NCBI RefSeq assembly: GCF_003863355.1
Contig: NZ_QQWG01000001.1
Location: forward strand, 310,001-374,000
Reading direction: 5' to 3'
DNA: 64,000 nucleotides
Origin: Ancylomarina euxina
Lineage (GTDB): Bacteria > Bacteroidota > Bacteroidia > Bacteroidales > Marinifilaceae
Within the stretch, counting starts at the first letter, position 1, and every line of letters begins with the position of its first letter. Shown here one piece after another: positions 35,220 through 44,963 of the stretch. The position numbers and the translations under genes are program-made. The notes beneath the pieces are model-generated. The model did not search any database and had not been told where the DNA came from. It was given only the letters and a program-made list of their open reading frames with translations.

Positions 35220-37643
35220 TTATTCGACTGTCAGCTTTTCATCTTCATTTTTCTGTATAGGTGTCGCAATTTTTAAGGCATTCAAATCAATATCTTCCTC
35301 TTCATTGTAAATTTGAAGTAGTGGTTCTTTAAATGACTTATTCGTAATTAATCGTTCAAGAGTCAGTAATAATGAAGGTAGAAGAATAAGATTCGATAAC
35401 ATGGCTGAAAGTAGTGTAACCGAAACCAAAACACCTAATGAAACAGTTCCTCCAAATTCAGATAAAGAGAAAATTCCAAAACCGAAGAAAAGAATAATAG
35501 ACGTGTACATCATACTCTGTCCTGTTTCGCGAAGAGCCAATACGACTGATGAGCGAATACTCCAGTTGGTGAGTTTCAGTTCTTGCCTGTATTTGGCCAG
35601 ATAGTGAATCGTATCGTCTACTGAAATTCCGAAGGCAATACTAAATACCAATATCGTTGACGCCTTAATCGGAATGCCAAAATACCCCATTAAGGCAGCG
35701 GTTATGATTAAAGGAATTAAGTTTGGGATTAGAGCCACAAGCACCATTCTTTTAGAAGAGAACATCCAAGCCATAAAAGTGGCGATAAGGAGAATAGCTA
35801 AAGCCAAACTTAAAAAAAGGTTTTTAATTAGGTATTGAGTTCCTTTAAAAAAGACAATACTTGAACCTGTTACAGTTACCTTATAGTTATCTTTAGGGAA
35901 AATTGCATTAACATGACCTAGAACGATTTGCTCCATTTCTTCCATTCGGGTCGTTCCAATATCCTTAATTCTGAAACTCATTCGAGTTTGTGTTTGAGTC
36001 GAATCCATAAAGGAATCAAAGATGCTCACTTCTCCTTTTACTTCAGCTTTTGAGAGGTAGGATAGAAGAATGTTTTTGATATTATCACTTGGCATCTTGT
36101 AGTATTTCTCTTTGCCATTATAATAGGCTTGGTGGGCAAATTTAGCTCCTTCAACCAAGGATAATGAGGCAGAAACATCAGGATATTGTTTGAGCGAATC
36201 GTTTAACTTTTCGATACGTTTGAGGGTCGATAATTTTAGGGCTCCACCTTTCTTATTGGTCTCAACCACAATCTCAAGTGGCATAATCCCGTCAAGATTT
36301 TCTTCGAAGAATTTTAAGTCCTGGTAAATGACATTGTGATGTGGAAGATCGTCTACCATATACCCCGTACTCTTAATTTTACTGATTCCGATGGCACCAA
36401 TAATCAATAGAGAGGCCGTAATTAGATAAACAGCTTTTCGATTATTTAAGACGATTTTTTCGAGGGCTTTGACAAATTTGTTAACAAATTTATTTTCGAG
36501 ATGTTGGGTCGCTTTATTAGTAGGAGGAGCTATAAAACTGAAAATAATTGGAATCAAAACCAGTGATAAAAAGAAAACCACCATAATATTTAATGCTGCA
36601 ACCACACCAAACTCCTTAAGAATTTGACTTGATGTAATAATAAAAGTCGCAAATCCTGATGCCGTTGTTAAGTTGGTTAAGAATGTTGCATTACCAATTT
36701 TTGATACGACACGTTGCAGGGCTTTAATTTTATTACGGTGTAGAATGTACTCGCCGTGGTATTTATTGATGAGGAATACCGAATTGGGTATTCCAATAAC
36801 CACCAAAAGGGGGGGCAACATGGCTGTCAATAGAGTAATCTTGTAGTCGAAAAGCACCATGGAACCTACGGCCCATATAACACTTAAGCCTACGACCAGC
36901 ATGCAAAAGAAAACGACTTTAAACGAGCGGAAAAACATGAAGAGAATAATAGCCGTAACCAATAAAGACAAGAGAATAAACATATTCATCTCTTTTTTTA
37001 TCATCTGAGCCATTTCCACCCTAATGTATGGCAAACCAGAGTAGTGCATTTTAAGCTTGTGTTTCTGCACAAAATCTTCAGATGCCTTGTGTACTTGCTT
37101 AACCATAGGCTCTCTGGCCTTCGAATTCATAACTCTCCCATTAACTGTAATTGCCATTAAATAGGTGTGAGTATCGTTGTTGACCAAACTGCCTTTGTAA
37201 AAGGGCAAAGACTCTGCTATAGCTGCTATACTATCTAGTTCTTTTTGCGAGTTTAATTTTTCAGGAAAAATAGACTTAAATTCAAATCTCTTCTTGTCCT
37301 TATTCTTGGTAATATTATAGGTGTGTGCAATGGATACAACGGCATCAATTCCATCTAATTTCTTTAGATCATTGCCCAGAGCAATCCAATCGTTAATTTT
37401 ATCTAATTCATAGAAGTTAGTATCTTGAATGGCAAAGAACATGACGTTCCCTTCTTGTCCGAAAGTGGTATGGAAGTTTTCGTAATCAACGGATGCTGAA
37501 TCGTCGGAAGGTAATAGTGCTGCATGCTGATACGACATTTCTACAAATTGAGCTTTATAGCCCATAAAGACCGTCATTAGTCCAATAAGTACTAATAATA
37601 ATATCCTATTTCTTAGGATAACTCCCGCAATTCTATTCCACAT
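35220..37643 (-). CDS. MMPL/RND-superfamily exporter
   Basis: An 807-aa membrane protein with two repeats, each one membrane helix, a large periplasmic domain and five further helices (about 12 in all). The second repeat carries FGISVDDTIHYLAKYRQEL and the first VVIGIPNSVFLINKYHGEY, the usual proton-relay helix regions of the MMPL family. These proteins export lipids, hopanoids or similar hydrophobic compounds. There is no adaptor or outer-membrane channel next to it, so it works alone or with distant partners. The substrate is unknown. Confidence 0.87.
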   Translation of the reverse strand: MWNRIAGVILRNRILLLVLIGLMTVFMGYKAQFVEMSYQHAALLPSDDSASVDYENFHTTFGQEGNVMFFAIQDTNFYELDKINDWIALGNDLKKLDGIDAVVSIAHTYNITKNKDKKRFEFKSIFPEKLNSQKELDSIAAIAESLPFYKGSLVNNDTHTYLMAITVNGRVMNSKAREPMVKQVHKASEDFVQKHKLKMHYSGLPYIRVEMAQMIKKEMNMFILLSLLVTAIILFMFFRSFKVVFFCMLVVGLSVIWAVGSMVLFDYKITLLTAMLPPLLVVIGIPNSVFLINKYHGEYILHRNKIKALQRVVSKIGNATFLTNLTTASGFATFIITSSQILKEFGVVAALNIMVVFFLSLVLIPIIFSFIAPPTNKATQHLENKFVNKFVKALEKIVLNNRKAVYLITASLLIIGAIGISKIKSTGYMVDDLPHHNVIYQDLKFFEENLDGIMPLEIVVETNKKGGALKLSTLKRIEKLNDSLKQYPDVSASLSLVEGAKFAHQAYYNGKEKYYKMPSDNIKNILLSYLSKAEVKGEVSIFDSFMDSTQTQTRMSFRIKDIGTTRMEEMEQIVLGHVNAIFPKDNYKVTVTGSSIVFFKGTQYLIKNLFLSLALAILLIATFMAWMFSSKRMVLVALIPNLIPLIITAALMGYFGIPIKASTILVFSIAFGISVDDTIHYLAKYRQELKLTNWSIRSSVVLALRETGQSMMYTSIILFFGFGIFSLSEFGGTVSLGVLVSVTLLSAMLSNLILLPSLLLTLERLITNKSFKEPLLQIYNEEEDIDLNALKIATPIQKNEDEKLTVE

Positions 37644-37969
37644 ATCTAAAACCTATCTTTGAATCTTACTCTAAATGATGTTTGTGTTTGTTTATGTGGC
37701 TGGTTATTAGTTCAATATTAGCCATGTTGAAAGAGCAAACACTTGAAAGGCGAAATTACGACTTAATATCTTTATTTCAAAAGCTAATCCAGCTTATCGA
37801 CTAATAGCTAAATTTCTTACTTCTAAGTGTCAATGATATACATTTTAAGGAACAATATTCTGCATTAAATCTACGAAAGTTGTTGATATTTATTTGCTTA
37901 GATTGGTAGTTGATGTTTCAGAAAACTCACAAGGTTAGTTTTTAAAATTAGCAGAGTTTCAAGCCAAGG

Positions 37970-37986
37970 TTAAGTTAATGTTAACA
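37970..37986 (+). promoter_or_regulatory. Pho-box-like direct repeat upstream of the Na/Pi transporter gene
   Basis: TTAAGT-N5-TTAACA repeats with the 11-bp period expected of PhoB/PhoP-type binding sites, and a weaker TCAAGC in phase upstream (37959). It lies about 45 bp before the putative -7 element of a phosphate transporter gene. This is a motif-level suggestion only. Confidence 0.35.
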
Positions 37987-38032
37987 TTTAAGTTTTTTGC
38001 CTTTTAAAATTAGTTTGTCTATAAATATCCTA

Positions 38033-38040
38033 TATTTTTG
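38033..38040 (+). promoter_or_regulatory. Putative -7 element for the Na/Pi transporter gene
   Basis: TATTTTTG matches TAnnTTTG, 54 bp before the ATG. A TTTG (38014-38017) is 15 bp upstream, closer than the usual 19-21. Confidence 0.45.
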
Positions 38041-38094
38041 CCAGCCTGAAAAACAGAACTAATCAATTGAAAAACAAATAAATTTAGACTAATT

Positions 38095-39810
38095 ATGGAT
38101 TACGGTTTAGGTGATTTCCTGACACTCATAGGATCCTTAGGATTATTCCTTTATGGAATGAAACTAATGAGTGAGGCTTTACAAAAAGTAGCTGGAGATA
38201 AAATGAGAACGATTTTGTCAGCAATGACTTCGAATCGTGTTAAGGGCGTTATGACTGGTGTATTAATTACGGCACTTATTCAGTCTTCATCAGCTACTAC
38301 TGTAATGGTAGTAAGTTTTGTAAATGCAGGTTTACTTTCATTAGTGGAGTCAGTCGGTGTAATTATGGGTGCTAATATTGGTACTACTGTTACAGCTTGG
38401 TTAATTTCTCTACTTGGATTTAAAGTTAGTATGAGTGCTATCTCTTTGCCTTTAATTGGTTTAAGTTTACCTCTATTATTCTCAGGTAATCGTTCAAGAA
38501 AAAATTGGGGTGAATTGGTAATTGGTTTTGCCTTATTATTCATCGGTCTTCAGTTTTTGAAGGAATCTATGCCTGATATTAAGAACAACCCAGCAATCTT
38601 AAATTTCCTGGCCTCTTATACCGATTTAGGTTTTGGATCTTACCTTTTATTTGCTGGAATTGGAACACTACTAACCATTTTGATTCAATCTTCATCGGCA
38701 ACTATGGCTCTTACCCTTGTGATGTGTAATAGTGGCTGGATAAGTTTTGATATGGCTGCTGCCATGGTATTAGGAGAGAATATTGGAACAACAATTACTG
38801 CTAACCTTGCGGCAATGGTTGCAAATACCTCTGCCAAACGTGCAGCTCGTGCTCACTTAATATTCAATACTTTTGGTGTACTTTGGATGTTAATGATTCT
38901 ACCATACTTCCTTGAGGGTATTGCAGCGCTTAATATGTGGCTTGGGGGAGGAAATCCTTTAGAAACTGACCCAGCTCTTGCTGCAGTTACTATTGCAGCA
39001 GTTCCAGTATCTTTATCATTGTTCCACACTATTTTCAATGTGTTGAACGTTCTGATCATGATTTGGTTTACTAAATTGATCGTGAAGATTGTGATAAAAT
39101 TAGTTCCTTCAAACGAAAGTGAAGATGAAGTATTCAAATTGAAGCATATCACTACAGGTATGTTATCCACTCCTGAAGCGTCATTATTTCAAGCTAAGAA
39201 GGAAATTAGCCTTTATGCTAAACATACAAAGATGATGTTTGGCTATGTGAAAGATGCTTTCAATGAAACCAATGAGAAAAGCTTTTTGAAATTGTATGAA
39301 AAAGTGGATAAGTTGGAAGATGAAAGTGATGATATGGAGCTTGAGATTGCAAATTACCTAACGACTGTTTCGGAAACACGTTTGAGTCCTAATAGTTCGA
39401 AGCGTGTTCGTGCATTTCTAAAAATGGTTGACGATATTGAAAGCATTGGTGACTCGATGTGGAATATAACGAAAGCTTTGCATCGTAAAAGAGAGCAAAA
39501 AGCATGGTTTCCTCAAGAGGTGCGCGATAATTTGAATAAAATGTTTGAATTGGTTGACGAGGCTTTAATTGTGATGTTCAACAATACCGAGAAAAATTTC
39601 GAGGAAGTGGTCACTAAGAAAGCTTATGAGATTGAAAAAGAAATAGACGAGTTTCGTACAATTCTTAAACAACAACATTTAAGTGATGTTAAGGCAAAGA
39701 AATACGAATATAAAGCAGGTATTATTTACAATGATATCTTCTCAGAGTGTGAGAAGATTGGCGACTACTGTATCAATATCTCTCAGTCTATTCATGAGAT
39801 TAAAGATTAA
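38095..39810 (+). CDS. Na+/phosphate cotransporter with C-terminal PhoU-like domain
   Basis: A 571-aa NptA/PNaS-type transporter. The inverted repeats each hold a QSSSAT motif (ALIQSSSATTVMVVSF and ILIQSSSATMALTLVM), the substrate-binding signature, with about eight to ten membrane segments up to residue 345. Residues about 365-571 form a helical PhoU-like domain (ESDDMELEIANYLTTVSE, FSECEKIGDYCINIS) thought to regulate phosphate flow. The possible Pho-box-like repeat upstream agrees with control by phosphate starvation. A shared terminator pair separates it from trpS. Confidence 0.93.
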   Translation: MDYGLGDFLTLIGSLGLFLYGMKLMSEALQKVAGDKMRTILSAMTSNRVKGVMTGVLITALIQSSSATTVMVVSFVNAGLLSLVESVGVIMGANIGTTVTAWLISLLGFKVSMSAISLPLIGLSLPLLFSGNRSRKNWGELVIGFALLFIGLQFLKESMPDIKNNPAILNFLASYTDLGFGSYLLFAGIGTLLTILIQSSSATMALTLVMCNSGWISFDMAAAMVLGENIGTTITANLAAMVANTSAKRAARAHLIFNTFGVLWMLMILPYFLEGIAALNMWLGGGNPLETDPALAAVTIAAVPVSLSLFHTIFNVLNVLIMIWFTKLIVKIVIKLVPSNESEDEVFKLKHITTGMLSTPEASLFQAKKEISLYAKHTKMMFGYVKDAFNETNEKSFLKLYEKVDKLEDESDDMELEIANYLTTVSETRLSPNSSKRVRAFLKMVDDIESIGDSMWNITKALHRKREQKAWFPQEVRDNLNKMFELVDEALIVMFNNTEKNFEEVVTKKAYEIEKEIDEFRTILKQQHLSDVKAKKYEYKAGIIYNDIFSECEKIGDYCINISQSIHEIKD

Positions 39811-39827
39811 TTGAGAATCTAAATATG

Positions 39828-39866
39828 AAAAACCTCTGATGCCTATGGTATCAGAGGTTTTTTGTT
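39828..39866 (+). terminator. Rho-independent terminator after the Na/Pi transporter gene
   Basis: A 13-bp perfect stem with the core ACCTCTGAT / ATCAGAGGT, loop of about nine bases, and a T tract. Confidence 0.9.
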
Positions 39867-39889
39867 TTAGGCCTTCCTTCAATTAAAGG

Positions 39890-39923
39890 CAAAAAGAAAG
39901 TGCTATCCGATGGACAGCACTTT
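39890..39923 (-). terminator. Rho-independent terminator after trpS
   Basis: Stem AAAGTGCTATCC (39897-39908) with GGACAGCACTTT (39912-39923), one mismatch, 3-base loop; on the minus strand followed by a T-rich tail. Confidence 0.78.
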
Positions 39924-39945
39924 AAAATTATATTTTAGAATCAAT

Positions 39946-40935
39946 TTAGAATTTTCTGAAACCCATTAATCTTCTAACTGCTTCTAGTGTTTTGGCAGCA
40001 CTCTCGCGAGCTTGTTCTGCACCAAGTCTAGTAACTCTTCTTAGGTACTCATCATCTTTAGAAATCTCAAGGAACTTCTCACGAATAGGTGCGTTAAAGT
40101 TGATGATATCTTCAGCCAATTGCTTTTTCAAATCGCCATAGCGAATTTCACAATTGTTGTATTTATCGTTAAAGAAATCATAAGTATCTTTAGTTGATAC
40201 CACATCCATCAAAGTAAATAGGTTCTGAATCGCTTCTGGTTTTTCCTGGTTCATTTCAGTTGGACCACTGTCCGAAACAGCTTTCATTACTTTTTTGCGA
40301 ATATCTTTAGGATTTTCAATCAAACCAATTGCATTACCTTCTGATTTACCCATTTTTCCTGAACCATCAAGTCCAGGAATTTTAATAAATTCTCCAGTAA
40401 ATGAATAAGGTTGTGGAATAGGGAATAATTCTTCACCGTAAGTGTTATTAAATCTCTTAGCGAATTTACGAGCCATTTCAAGATTCTGTTCTTGATCTTT
40501 TCCAACAGGAACTTGTTTTGCTCTGTGAATTAGAATATCAGCAGCCATCAAAACAGGATAAGTCAACAAGCCAGCATTTACATTTTCAGGATGCTTACGA
40601 GCTTTGTCTTTAAACGATGTTGTCCGCTCCAATTCACCAAGGTAAGCATTCATATTCATCAAAAGGTACAATTCTGTAATCTCAGGCACATCGCTTTGAA
40701 CATAGATACAAGCCTTTTCAGGATCGATACCGCAAGCTAAATATTCGGCCAATACGTTTCTTACATTATTGTGAAGATCGGCAGGGTTCGGATGAGTAGT
40801 CAGGGAATGCCAGTCTGCAATAAAGAAGAAGCAATTGTTATCATTCTGCATTTGCACAAAGTTCTTTATGGCACCGAAATAGTTCCCCAGGTGCAAATTA
40901 CCTGTTGATCGGATTCCACTTACTACTGTATTCAT
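39946..40935 (-). CDS. trpS: Tryptophan--tRNA ligase
   Basis: A 329-aa class I aminoacyl-tRNA synthetase. The HIGH-type motif is GNLHLGNYFGAI near the N-terminus, and the KMSKS loop is GKMGKSEGN. Length is standard for bacterial TrpRS. The start follows VVSGIRSTGNLHLG, with the RSTG replacing the more common RPSG, a normal variant. A palindrome and a -7 element lie in the leader on this strand (listed separately). The gene is monocistronic. Confidence 0.96.
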   Translation of the reverse strand: MNTVVSGIRSTGNLHLGNYFGAIKNFVQMQNDNNCFFFIADWHSLTTHPNPADLHNNVRNVLAEYLACGIDPEKACIYVQSDVPEITELYLLMNMNAYLGELERTTSFKDKARKHPENVNAGLLTYPVLMAADILIHRAKQVPVGKDQEQNLEMARKFAKRFNNTYGEELFPIPQPYSFTGEFIKIPGLDGSGKMGKSEGNAIGLIENPKDIRKKVMKAVSDSGPTEMNQEKPEAIQNLFTLMDVVSTKDTYDFFNDKYNNCEIRYGDLKKQLAEDIINFNAPIREKFLEISKDDEYLRRVTRLGAEQARESAAKTLEAVRRLMGFRKF

Positions 40936-40952
40936 ATTAATATTAAGTTAAT

Positions 40953-40968
40953 AGCTCTTCTAAGAGCT
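40953..40968 (-). other. 16-bp palindrome in the trpS leader
   Basis: AGCTCTT-CT-AAGAGCT is symmetric and lies between the trpS start codon and its presumed -7 element, so it would sit in the transcript about 18-33 bases before the start codon. It could be an operator or a hairpin that affects translation. Confidence 0.45.
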
Positions 40969-40988
40969 GTGAAAATTAATTAATCACG

Positions 40989-41020
40989 CAAAATTATGAA
41001 ACCTTAGTCACAAAAAGAAA
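40989..41020 (-). promoter_or_regulatory. Putative promoter for trpS
   Basis: On the minus strand, TAATTTTG (40989-40996) matches TAnnTTTG, and a TTTC (41017-41020) lies 20 bp upstream in the -33 position, one base off TTTG. Confidence 0.55.
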
Positions 41021-41142
41021 TTTTAAAAATATTTCATTTCTCTATTTTTTCTGAGAGTTAAAAGTCTGTTCATTATGTCTGCTTTTTCTATATATTTGAT
41101 CTGTTTAAAAGATCAAAAGTATTTATTCTCAAACTCACATCA

Positions 41143-41691
41143 ATGAATGTACTCGATATTATTATTGGTATCCCTTTGATTTATGCCATCTATAAAGGAT
41201 TCACAAAAGGTTTTATATATGAAGTCGCAACTCTAGTGGCTCTTATTTTTGGTGTTTATGGAGCCATTCATTTTTCTGATTTTACTGCTGAAGTCATTCA
41301 AGATACCTTTAAATATGAATCTCAATACATGGAGTATATTTCATTTATTGTGACTTTCATTGTTATTGTAATTGGAATCAACCTGATAGGAAGGGTGATG
41401 GATAAAGTGGTTGATGCCGTTGCCTTAGGTTTTGTAAATCGACTTTTAGGTTTGGCTTTTGGTTTATTGAAAGGAATTTTGATCTTAAGTATTGTTATTC
41501 ATCTGATCAATTATGTGAATGATAGGTTTAATTTTATTTCTGAGGAAAAGAAAAAAGAAAGCCTTTTGTATGAACCCATGACAACTATATCTGACTCGAT
41601 TTTTGATTTCTTCGATTCAGATTTCTCATCTACAAAAGAAAAAATTGAGGATAAAATTAAGAAGGGGACAGATAGTTTGAAAAATATCTAA
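41143..41691 (+). CDS. CvpA-family membrane protein
   Basis: A 182-aa protein with four hydrophobic segments in the first 125 residues (NVLDIIIGIPLIYAIYKGFTKGF, YEVATLVALIFGVYGAIHF, YISFIVTFIVIVIGINLIG, LLGLAFGLLKGILILSIVIHLI), the pattern of the colicin V production (CvpA) family. The C-terminus is charged and cytoplasmic. CvpA affects envelope integrity in other bacteria; its exact job is unknown. The next gene begins 12 bp downstream, so the two are likely co-transcribed. Confidence 0.88.
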   Translation: MNVLDIIIGIPLIYAIYKGFTKGFIYEVATLVALIFGVYGAIHFSDFTAEVIQDTFKYESQYMEYISFIVTFIVIVIGINLIGRVMDKVVDAVALGFVNRLLGLAFGLLKGILILSIVIHLINYVNDRFNFISEEKKKESLLYEPMTTISDSIFDFFDSDFSSTKEKIEDKIKKGTDSLKNI

Positions 41692-41703
41692 ATAGAATTC
41701 TCA

Positions 41704-42750
41704 ATGCAAACCAACCTTATAAAAATTCAAGGAGCCAAGATTAAAAAGTATATTAAAAAACTTCCTGTTCGAAAAAAGTTTCACTTTACTGGCCTTTGTA
41801 GTAATTGCGATCATCCCGTAGATGGTAAATTTTGCACCAATTGTGGCCAATCAGCTAAAGATTTTCACCGACCATTTTTTAGTGTTGTTTCTGAGTCCTT
41901 AGGCGATGCATTATCTTTGGACAATAAATTCTTTCATACTATAGTTCCCCTCTTTGCCAGGCCAGGATACCTCACTAAGGAATTTATGAGAGGGCGAAGA
42001 GCTCGCTATACACCGCCATTTCGCTTGTATCTGTTTCTAACATTTTTTGCCTTTTTATTACTTTCTCACAATCACAAACCAGAAACCGATTCTGAAAAAA
42101 ACTTGACTTTCCAAAACAGTAAAGGTGAAAATGTAGAGGTTTTATCCTTATTTGAAGATATGATAGATCAGGATAAATCAAAAGCAGATAGTTTGGTTGG
42201 TAAATCTGGTTTTAAAAATGAATTTATTCGTATTGATCCAGGTTTAGAGCCGAAATTGAAATCAGATACAATTTCACCTCCAATAGATATTAGCGGAGGC
42301 CATGAATTATTAAGTCAAAATAAAGCTATAAAAAAGATACTTGACATGTGGCGTTTGAATCCCGCTCTATTGATTGATAATGCTTTTAAGAAATTGTCTC
42401 AAACCTTATTGTTGGTTTTGCCGATCTTTGCCTTGTTTTTAGCCTTGTTTTATATCCGTCGCAAATATTACTTGTTAGAGCATTTACTGATATCTTTAAA
42501 CTTTCACTCTTTTATTTTTGTGGTCGTTATTGTGAGTGAATTACTCATTATGACAGAGATTAAAGCGATTTACACCTTGGGTTTTTACCTCTATTTACTA
42601 ATCCCGTTACAGCTGTTTTTAACTTTGAAGTTTTATTATAAACAATCCTGGTTTAAAACATTTATAAAATTTTTAATGCTATCCTTTTTTTATAATATTT
42701 TACTTGTCACAGGAATTTTCTATAGTTTGATTTCCTTGGCAGTTGAATAG
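41704..42750 (+). CDS. DUF3667 zinc-ribbon membrane protein
   Basis: A 348-aa protein of the DUF3667 family. Near the N-terminus are four cysteines in the zinc-ribbon pattern CSNCDHPVDGKFCTNCG, followed by the family core SLGDALSLDNKFFHTIVPLFARPGYLTKEFMRGRRARYTPPFRLYLFLT-type sequence and a first membrane helix. Three or four further helices lie in the second half (about 235-345). Function is unknown. It lies between cvpA and tyrS, on the same strand. Confidence 0.87.
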   Translation: MQTNLIKIQGAKIKKYIKKLPVRKKFHFTGLCSNCDHPVDGKFCTNCGQSAKDFHRPFFSVVSESLGDALSLDNKFFHTIVPLFARPGYLTKEFMRGRRARYTPPFRLYLFLTFFAFLLLSHNHKPETDSEKNLTFQNSKGENVEVLSLFEDMIDQDKSKADSLVGKSGFKNEFIRIDPGLEPKLKSDTISPPIDISGGHELLSQNKAIKKILDMWRLNPALLIDNAFKKLSQTLLLVLPIFALFLALFYIRRKYYLLEHLLISLNFHSFIFVVVIVSELLIMTEIKAIYTLGFYLYLLIPLQLFLTLKFYYKQSWFKTFIKFLMLSFFYNILLVTGIFYSLISLAVE

Positions 42751-42783
42751 GTGGATGATATAAGGATACAATGGTAAAATTCT

Positions 42784-42791
42784 TATCTTTG
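42784..42791 (+). promoter_or_regulatory. Putative -7 element for tyrS
   Basis: TATCTTTG matches TAnnTTTG exactly, 60 bp upstream of the tyrS ATG. No -33 TTTG at the usual distance. Confidence 0.5.
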
Positions 42792-42850
42792 TCATCCGAA
42801 AATAATTATTGAATAATAGAAACCCAGAGGGGTCATAAAATACGATAAAG

Positions 42851-44143
42851 ATGAGTTTTATAGAAGAATTACAGTGGCGTGGCATGATTCACGATATGAT
42901 GCCGGGTATAGAAGAACAATTGGAGAAAGAATTGACATCGGCATACGTGGGAATCGATCCTACTGCTGATTCTTTACATATCGGACACCTGGTAGGGGTG
43001 ATGATGTTGAAGCATTTTCAAGTAGCAGGCCATAAGCCTATTGTTTTGGTTGGTGGTGCAACAGGAATGATTGGTGATCCTTCTGGAAAATCACAAGAAA
43101 GAAACTTACTTGATGAGGAGACATTGCGTCATAATCAGGAATGTTTAAGAAAGCAACTAGCAGGTTTCTTGGATTTCGATTCAGTTGCTGATAATGCTGC
43201 TGAGATGGTGAATAATTACGATTGGATGAAGGACTTTTCATTCTTAGATTTCATTCGTGATATCGGAAAGCATATTCCTGTGAATTATATGATGAGCAAG
43301 GATTCTGTGAAGAAGCGTTTAAGTGCCGATTCAAAAGCAGGGATGTCTTTTACTGAGTTTACCTATCAGTTGGTTCAAGGAACCGATTTCCTGGAATTAT
43401 ATAAATCAAAGAATTGTAAGCTTCAGATGGGTGGTTCAGATCAGTGGGGTAATATTACGACTGGAACTGAATTAATTCGTCGTAAAGAAGGTGGCCAAGC
43501 TTGGGCAATTACTTGTCCGTTGATTACAAAAGCCGATGGTGGTAAATTTGGAAAAACAGAATCAGGAAATATTTGGCTTGATCCAAAGTATACATCTCCA
43601 TATAAATTTTACCAGTTTTGGTTAAATACAACCGATGCTGATGCAGAGAAATATATTAAGATTTTCACCCTTATTTCACGCGAAGAAGTAGCTGCTTTAG
43701 TTGAAGAGCACAAAGAGGCGCCACATATGCGTAAATTGCAACAACGTTTAGCTAAAGAGGTGACAGTTATGATTCACTCTGAAGAGGATTACAATATGGC
43801 TGTTGAAGCATCTCAAATTCTTTTTGGACGTGCTACAGCTGATGCTCTGCGTAAGCTTGATGAAGATACTTTTCTTTCAGTGTTTGAAGGTGTGCCTCAA
43901 TTCAATGTTGATAAATCAGAATTTGAAAATGGTATTGATGTGGTAGAATTGTTAGCTGTTAAGGCTGAGGTTTTCCCATCAAAAGGGGAATTAAGACGTC
44001 TGTTTAAGGGAAATGCAATCAGTCTAAATAAGGAAAAAGAGCCTAATGCAGAATTGATCGTGACTAAAGAACACCTCATTGCTGATAAATATTTATTAGT
44101 GCAGAAAGGAAAAAAGAATTATTTCTTGATTGTAGCTTGTTAA
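42851..44143 (+). CDS. tyrS: Tyrosine--tRNA ligase
   Basis: A 430-aa class I aminoacyl-tRNA synthetase. Motifs: [16 protein letters not shown] with the HIGH sequence, [14 protein letters not shown] for tyrosine and tRNA contacts, and KFGKTESGN as the KMSKS-type loop. Residues about 360-430 form the C-terminal S4 RNA-binding domain ([19 protein letters not shown]). Length is standard. It is preceded by its own -7 element. Confidence 0.96.
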   Translation: MSFIEELQWRGMIHDMMPGIEEQLEKELTSAYVGIDPTADSLHIGHLVGVMMLKHFQVAGHKPIVLVGGATGMIGDPSGKSQERNLLDEETLRHNQECLRKQLAGFLDFDSVADNAAEMVNNYDWMKDFSFLDFIRDIGKHIPVNYMMSKDSVKKRLSADSKAGMSFTEFTYQLVQGTDFLELYKSKNCKLQMGGSDQWGNITTGTELIRRKEGGQAWAITCPLITKADGGKFGKTESGNIWLDPKYTSPYKFYQFWLNTTDADAEKYIKIFTLISREEVAALVEEHKEAPHMRKLQQRLAKEVTVMIHSEEDYNMAVEASQILFGRATADALRKLDEDTFLSVFEGVPQFNVDKSEFENGIDVVELLAVKAEVFPSKGELRRLFKGNAISLNKEKEPNAELIVTKEHLIADKYLLVQKGKKNYFLIVAC

Positions 44144-44210
44144 TATGACACATATGATGTAATTTTATGTTTCCCTAAATATTAATTAACTGACTTAATA
44201 AATATTAATT

Positions 44211-44657
44211 ATGAAGATTTTAAACTATACCCTAATCCTGATTTTCGCTTTAGGTTTGTTAAGCTGCGGTGGAGGCGGAGGTGGTTCTGATGAAACAGCT
44301 CCAACGGTTAATTTCACAAGCCCAAGCACCAATCCTGACAGTCCGACTACGATTACAGCTGGTCAAACTCTTACTTTTAGTGGTACTGTAAGTGATAATA
44401 AAAAGCTGGAATCAATTACATTTACAAATCTAGGAGAGAAAGCAAAGTCGGTTAATGACTTTATTGTAGATTTCAATGAAAAACTAAATAGTAAGAAACC
44501 TTCTTCGGGATCTGTTTTAGATAAGTCAGAATCTGCTGTTAATTTCACAATTGAAACTTTGGCGGGTGCTCCAGCTAATGAGTATACAATGACGTGTACT
44601 GTAATTGACAATTCAGATAATCCAACAACAAAGACATTTTATATCAAAGTTGAGTAA
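44211..44657 (+). CDS. Small lipoprotein with an Ig-like domain (DUF4625-like)
   Basis: A 148-aa lipoprotein: leader MKILNYTLILIFALGLLSCGGGGGG with the lipobox LLSC, then a single beta-sandwich-like domain (APTVNFTSPSTNP...FSGTVSDNKKLESITFTNLG...YTMTCTVIDNSDNPTTKTFYIKV). The strand pattern resembles Bacteroidota DUF4625 and other Ig-like surface domains. It is probably anchored in the outer membrane. The function is unknown. It follows tyrS by 67 bp and is ended by a hairpin terminator. Confidence 0.72.
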   Translation: MKILNYTLILIFALGLLSCGGGGGGSDETAPTVNFTSPSTNPDSPTTITAGQTLTFSGTVSDNKKLESITFTNLGEKAKSVNDFIVDFNEKLNSKKPSSGSVLDKSESAVNFTIETLAGAPANEYTMTCTVIDNSDNPTTKTFYIKVE

Positions 44658-44680
44658 ATTTTGATATAATATAGAATTGA

Positions 44681-44710
44681 AGACCTGAGCATTGCTTAGG
44701 TCTTTTTTTA
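44681..44710 (+). terminator. Rho-independent terminator after the Ig-like lipoprotein gene
   Basis: Stem AGACCTGAGC (44681-44690) with GCTTAGGTCT (44694-44703), one wobble, 3-base loop and T tract. Confidence 0.87.
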
Positions 44711-44963
44711 TGCTCAAATCTGATCTAACTGAAGCTTTTTTGAATTTGTTTTTTCTAAATTCATCATCAAATTAGGACTTTAAGACCATCTTTTTATTTT
44801 TTTTCAAAAAAAATGGGCTTCTAAAATTCAATTAAAATAGGGCTTTCAGGTTGGTGTTGTATTTGTAAATGGTACTATGTATTGCATATTACTATTTTTA
44901 ATACGTATATTTGTATAACAAGCAAGTGTGTTTGGAATGGTATTGTATTAAAATGTATCTGAA
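44711..44963 (+). other. Gap upstream of the 44964 gene, holding its promoter
   Basis: Together with the terminator this makes a 306-bp gap without a gene. The left part has homopolymeric A and T runs. TATATTTG (44906-44913) fits TAnnTTTG 51 bp before the next start, with TTGC (44882-44885) at 20 bp upstream as a weak -33. Nothing else was seen. Confidence 0.45.

Larger units (their letters stand above)
37644..38094. other. 451-bp gap between the divergent RND and Na/Pi transporter genes
   Basis: This region holds the starts of both transcripts. Toward the right-hand gene there are direct repeats TTAAGT (37970-37975) and TTAACA (37981-37986) with an 11-bp period, and a -7-like TATTTTTG (38033-38040). 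Toward the left I see no clear promoter. There is no open frame of useful length and no RNA gene that I recognise. Confidence 0.5.
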
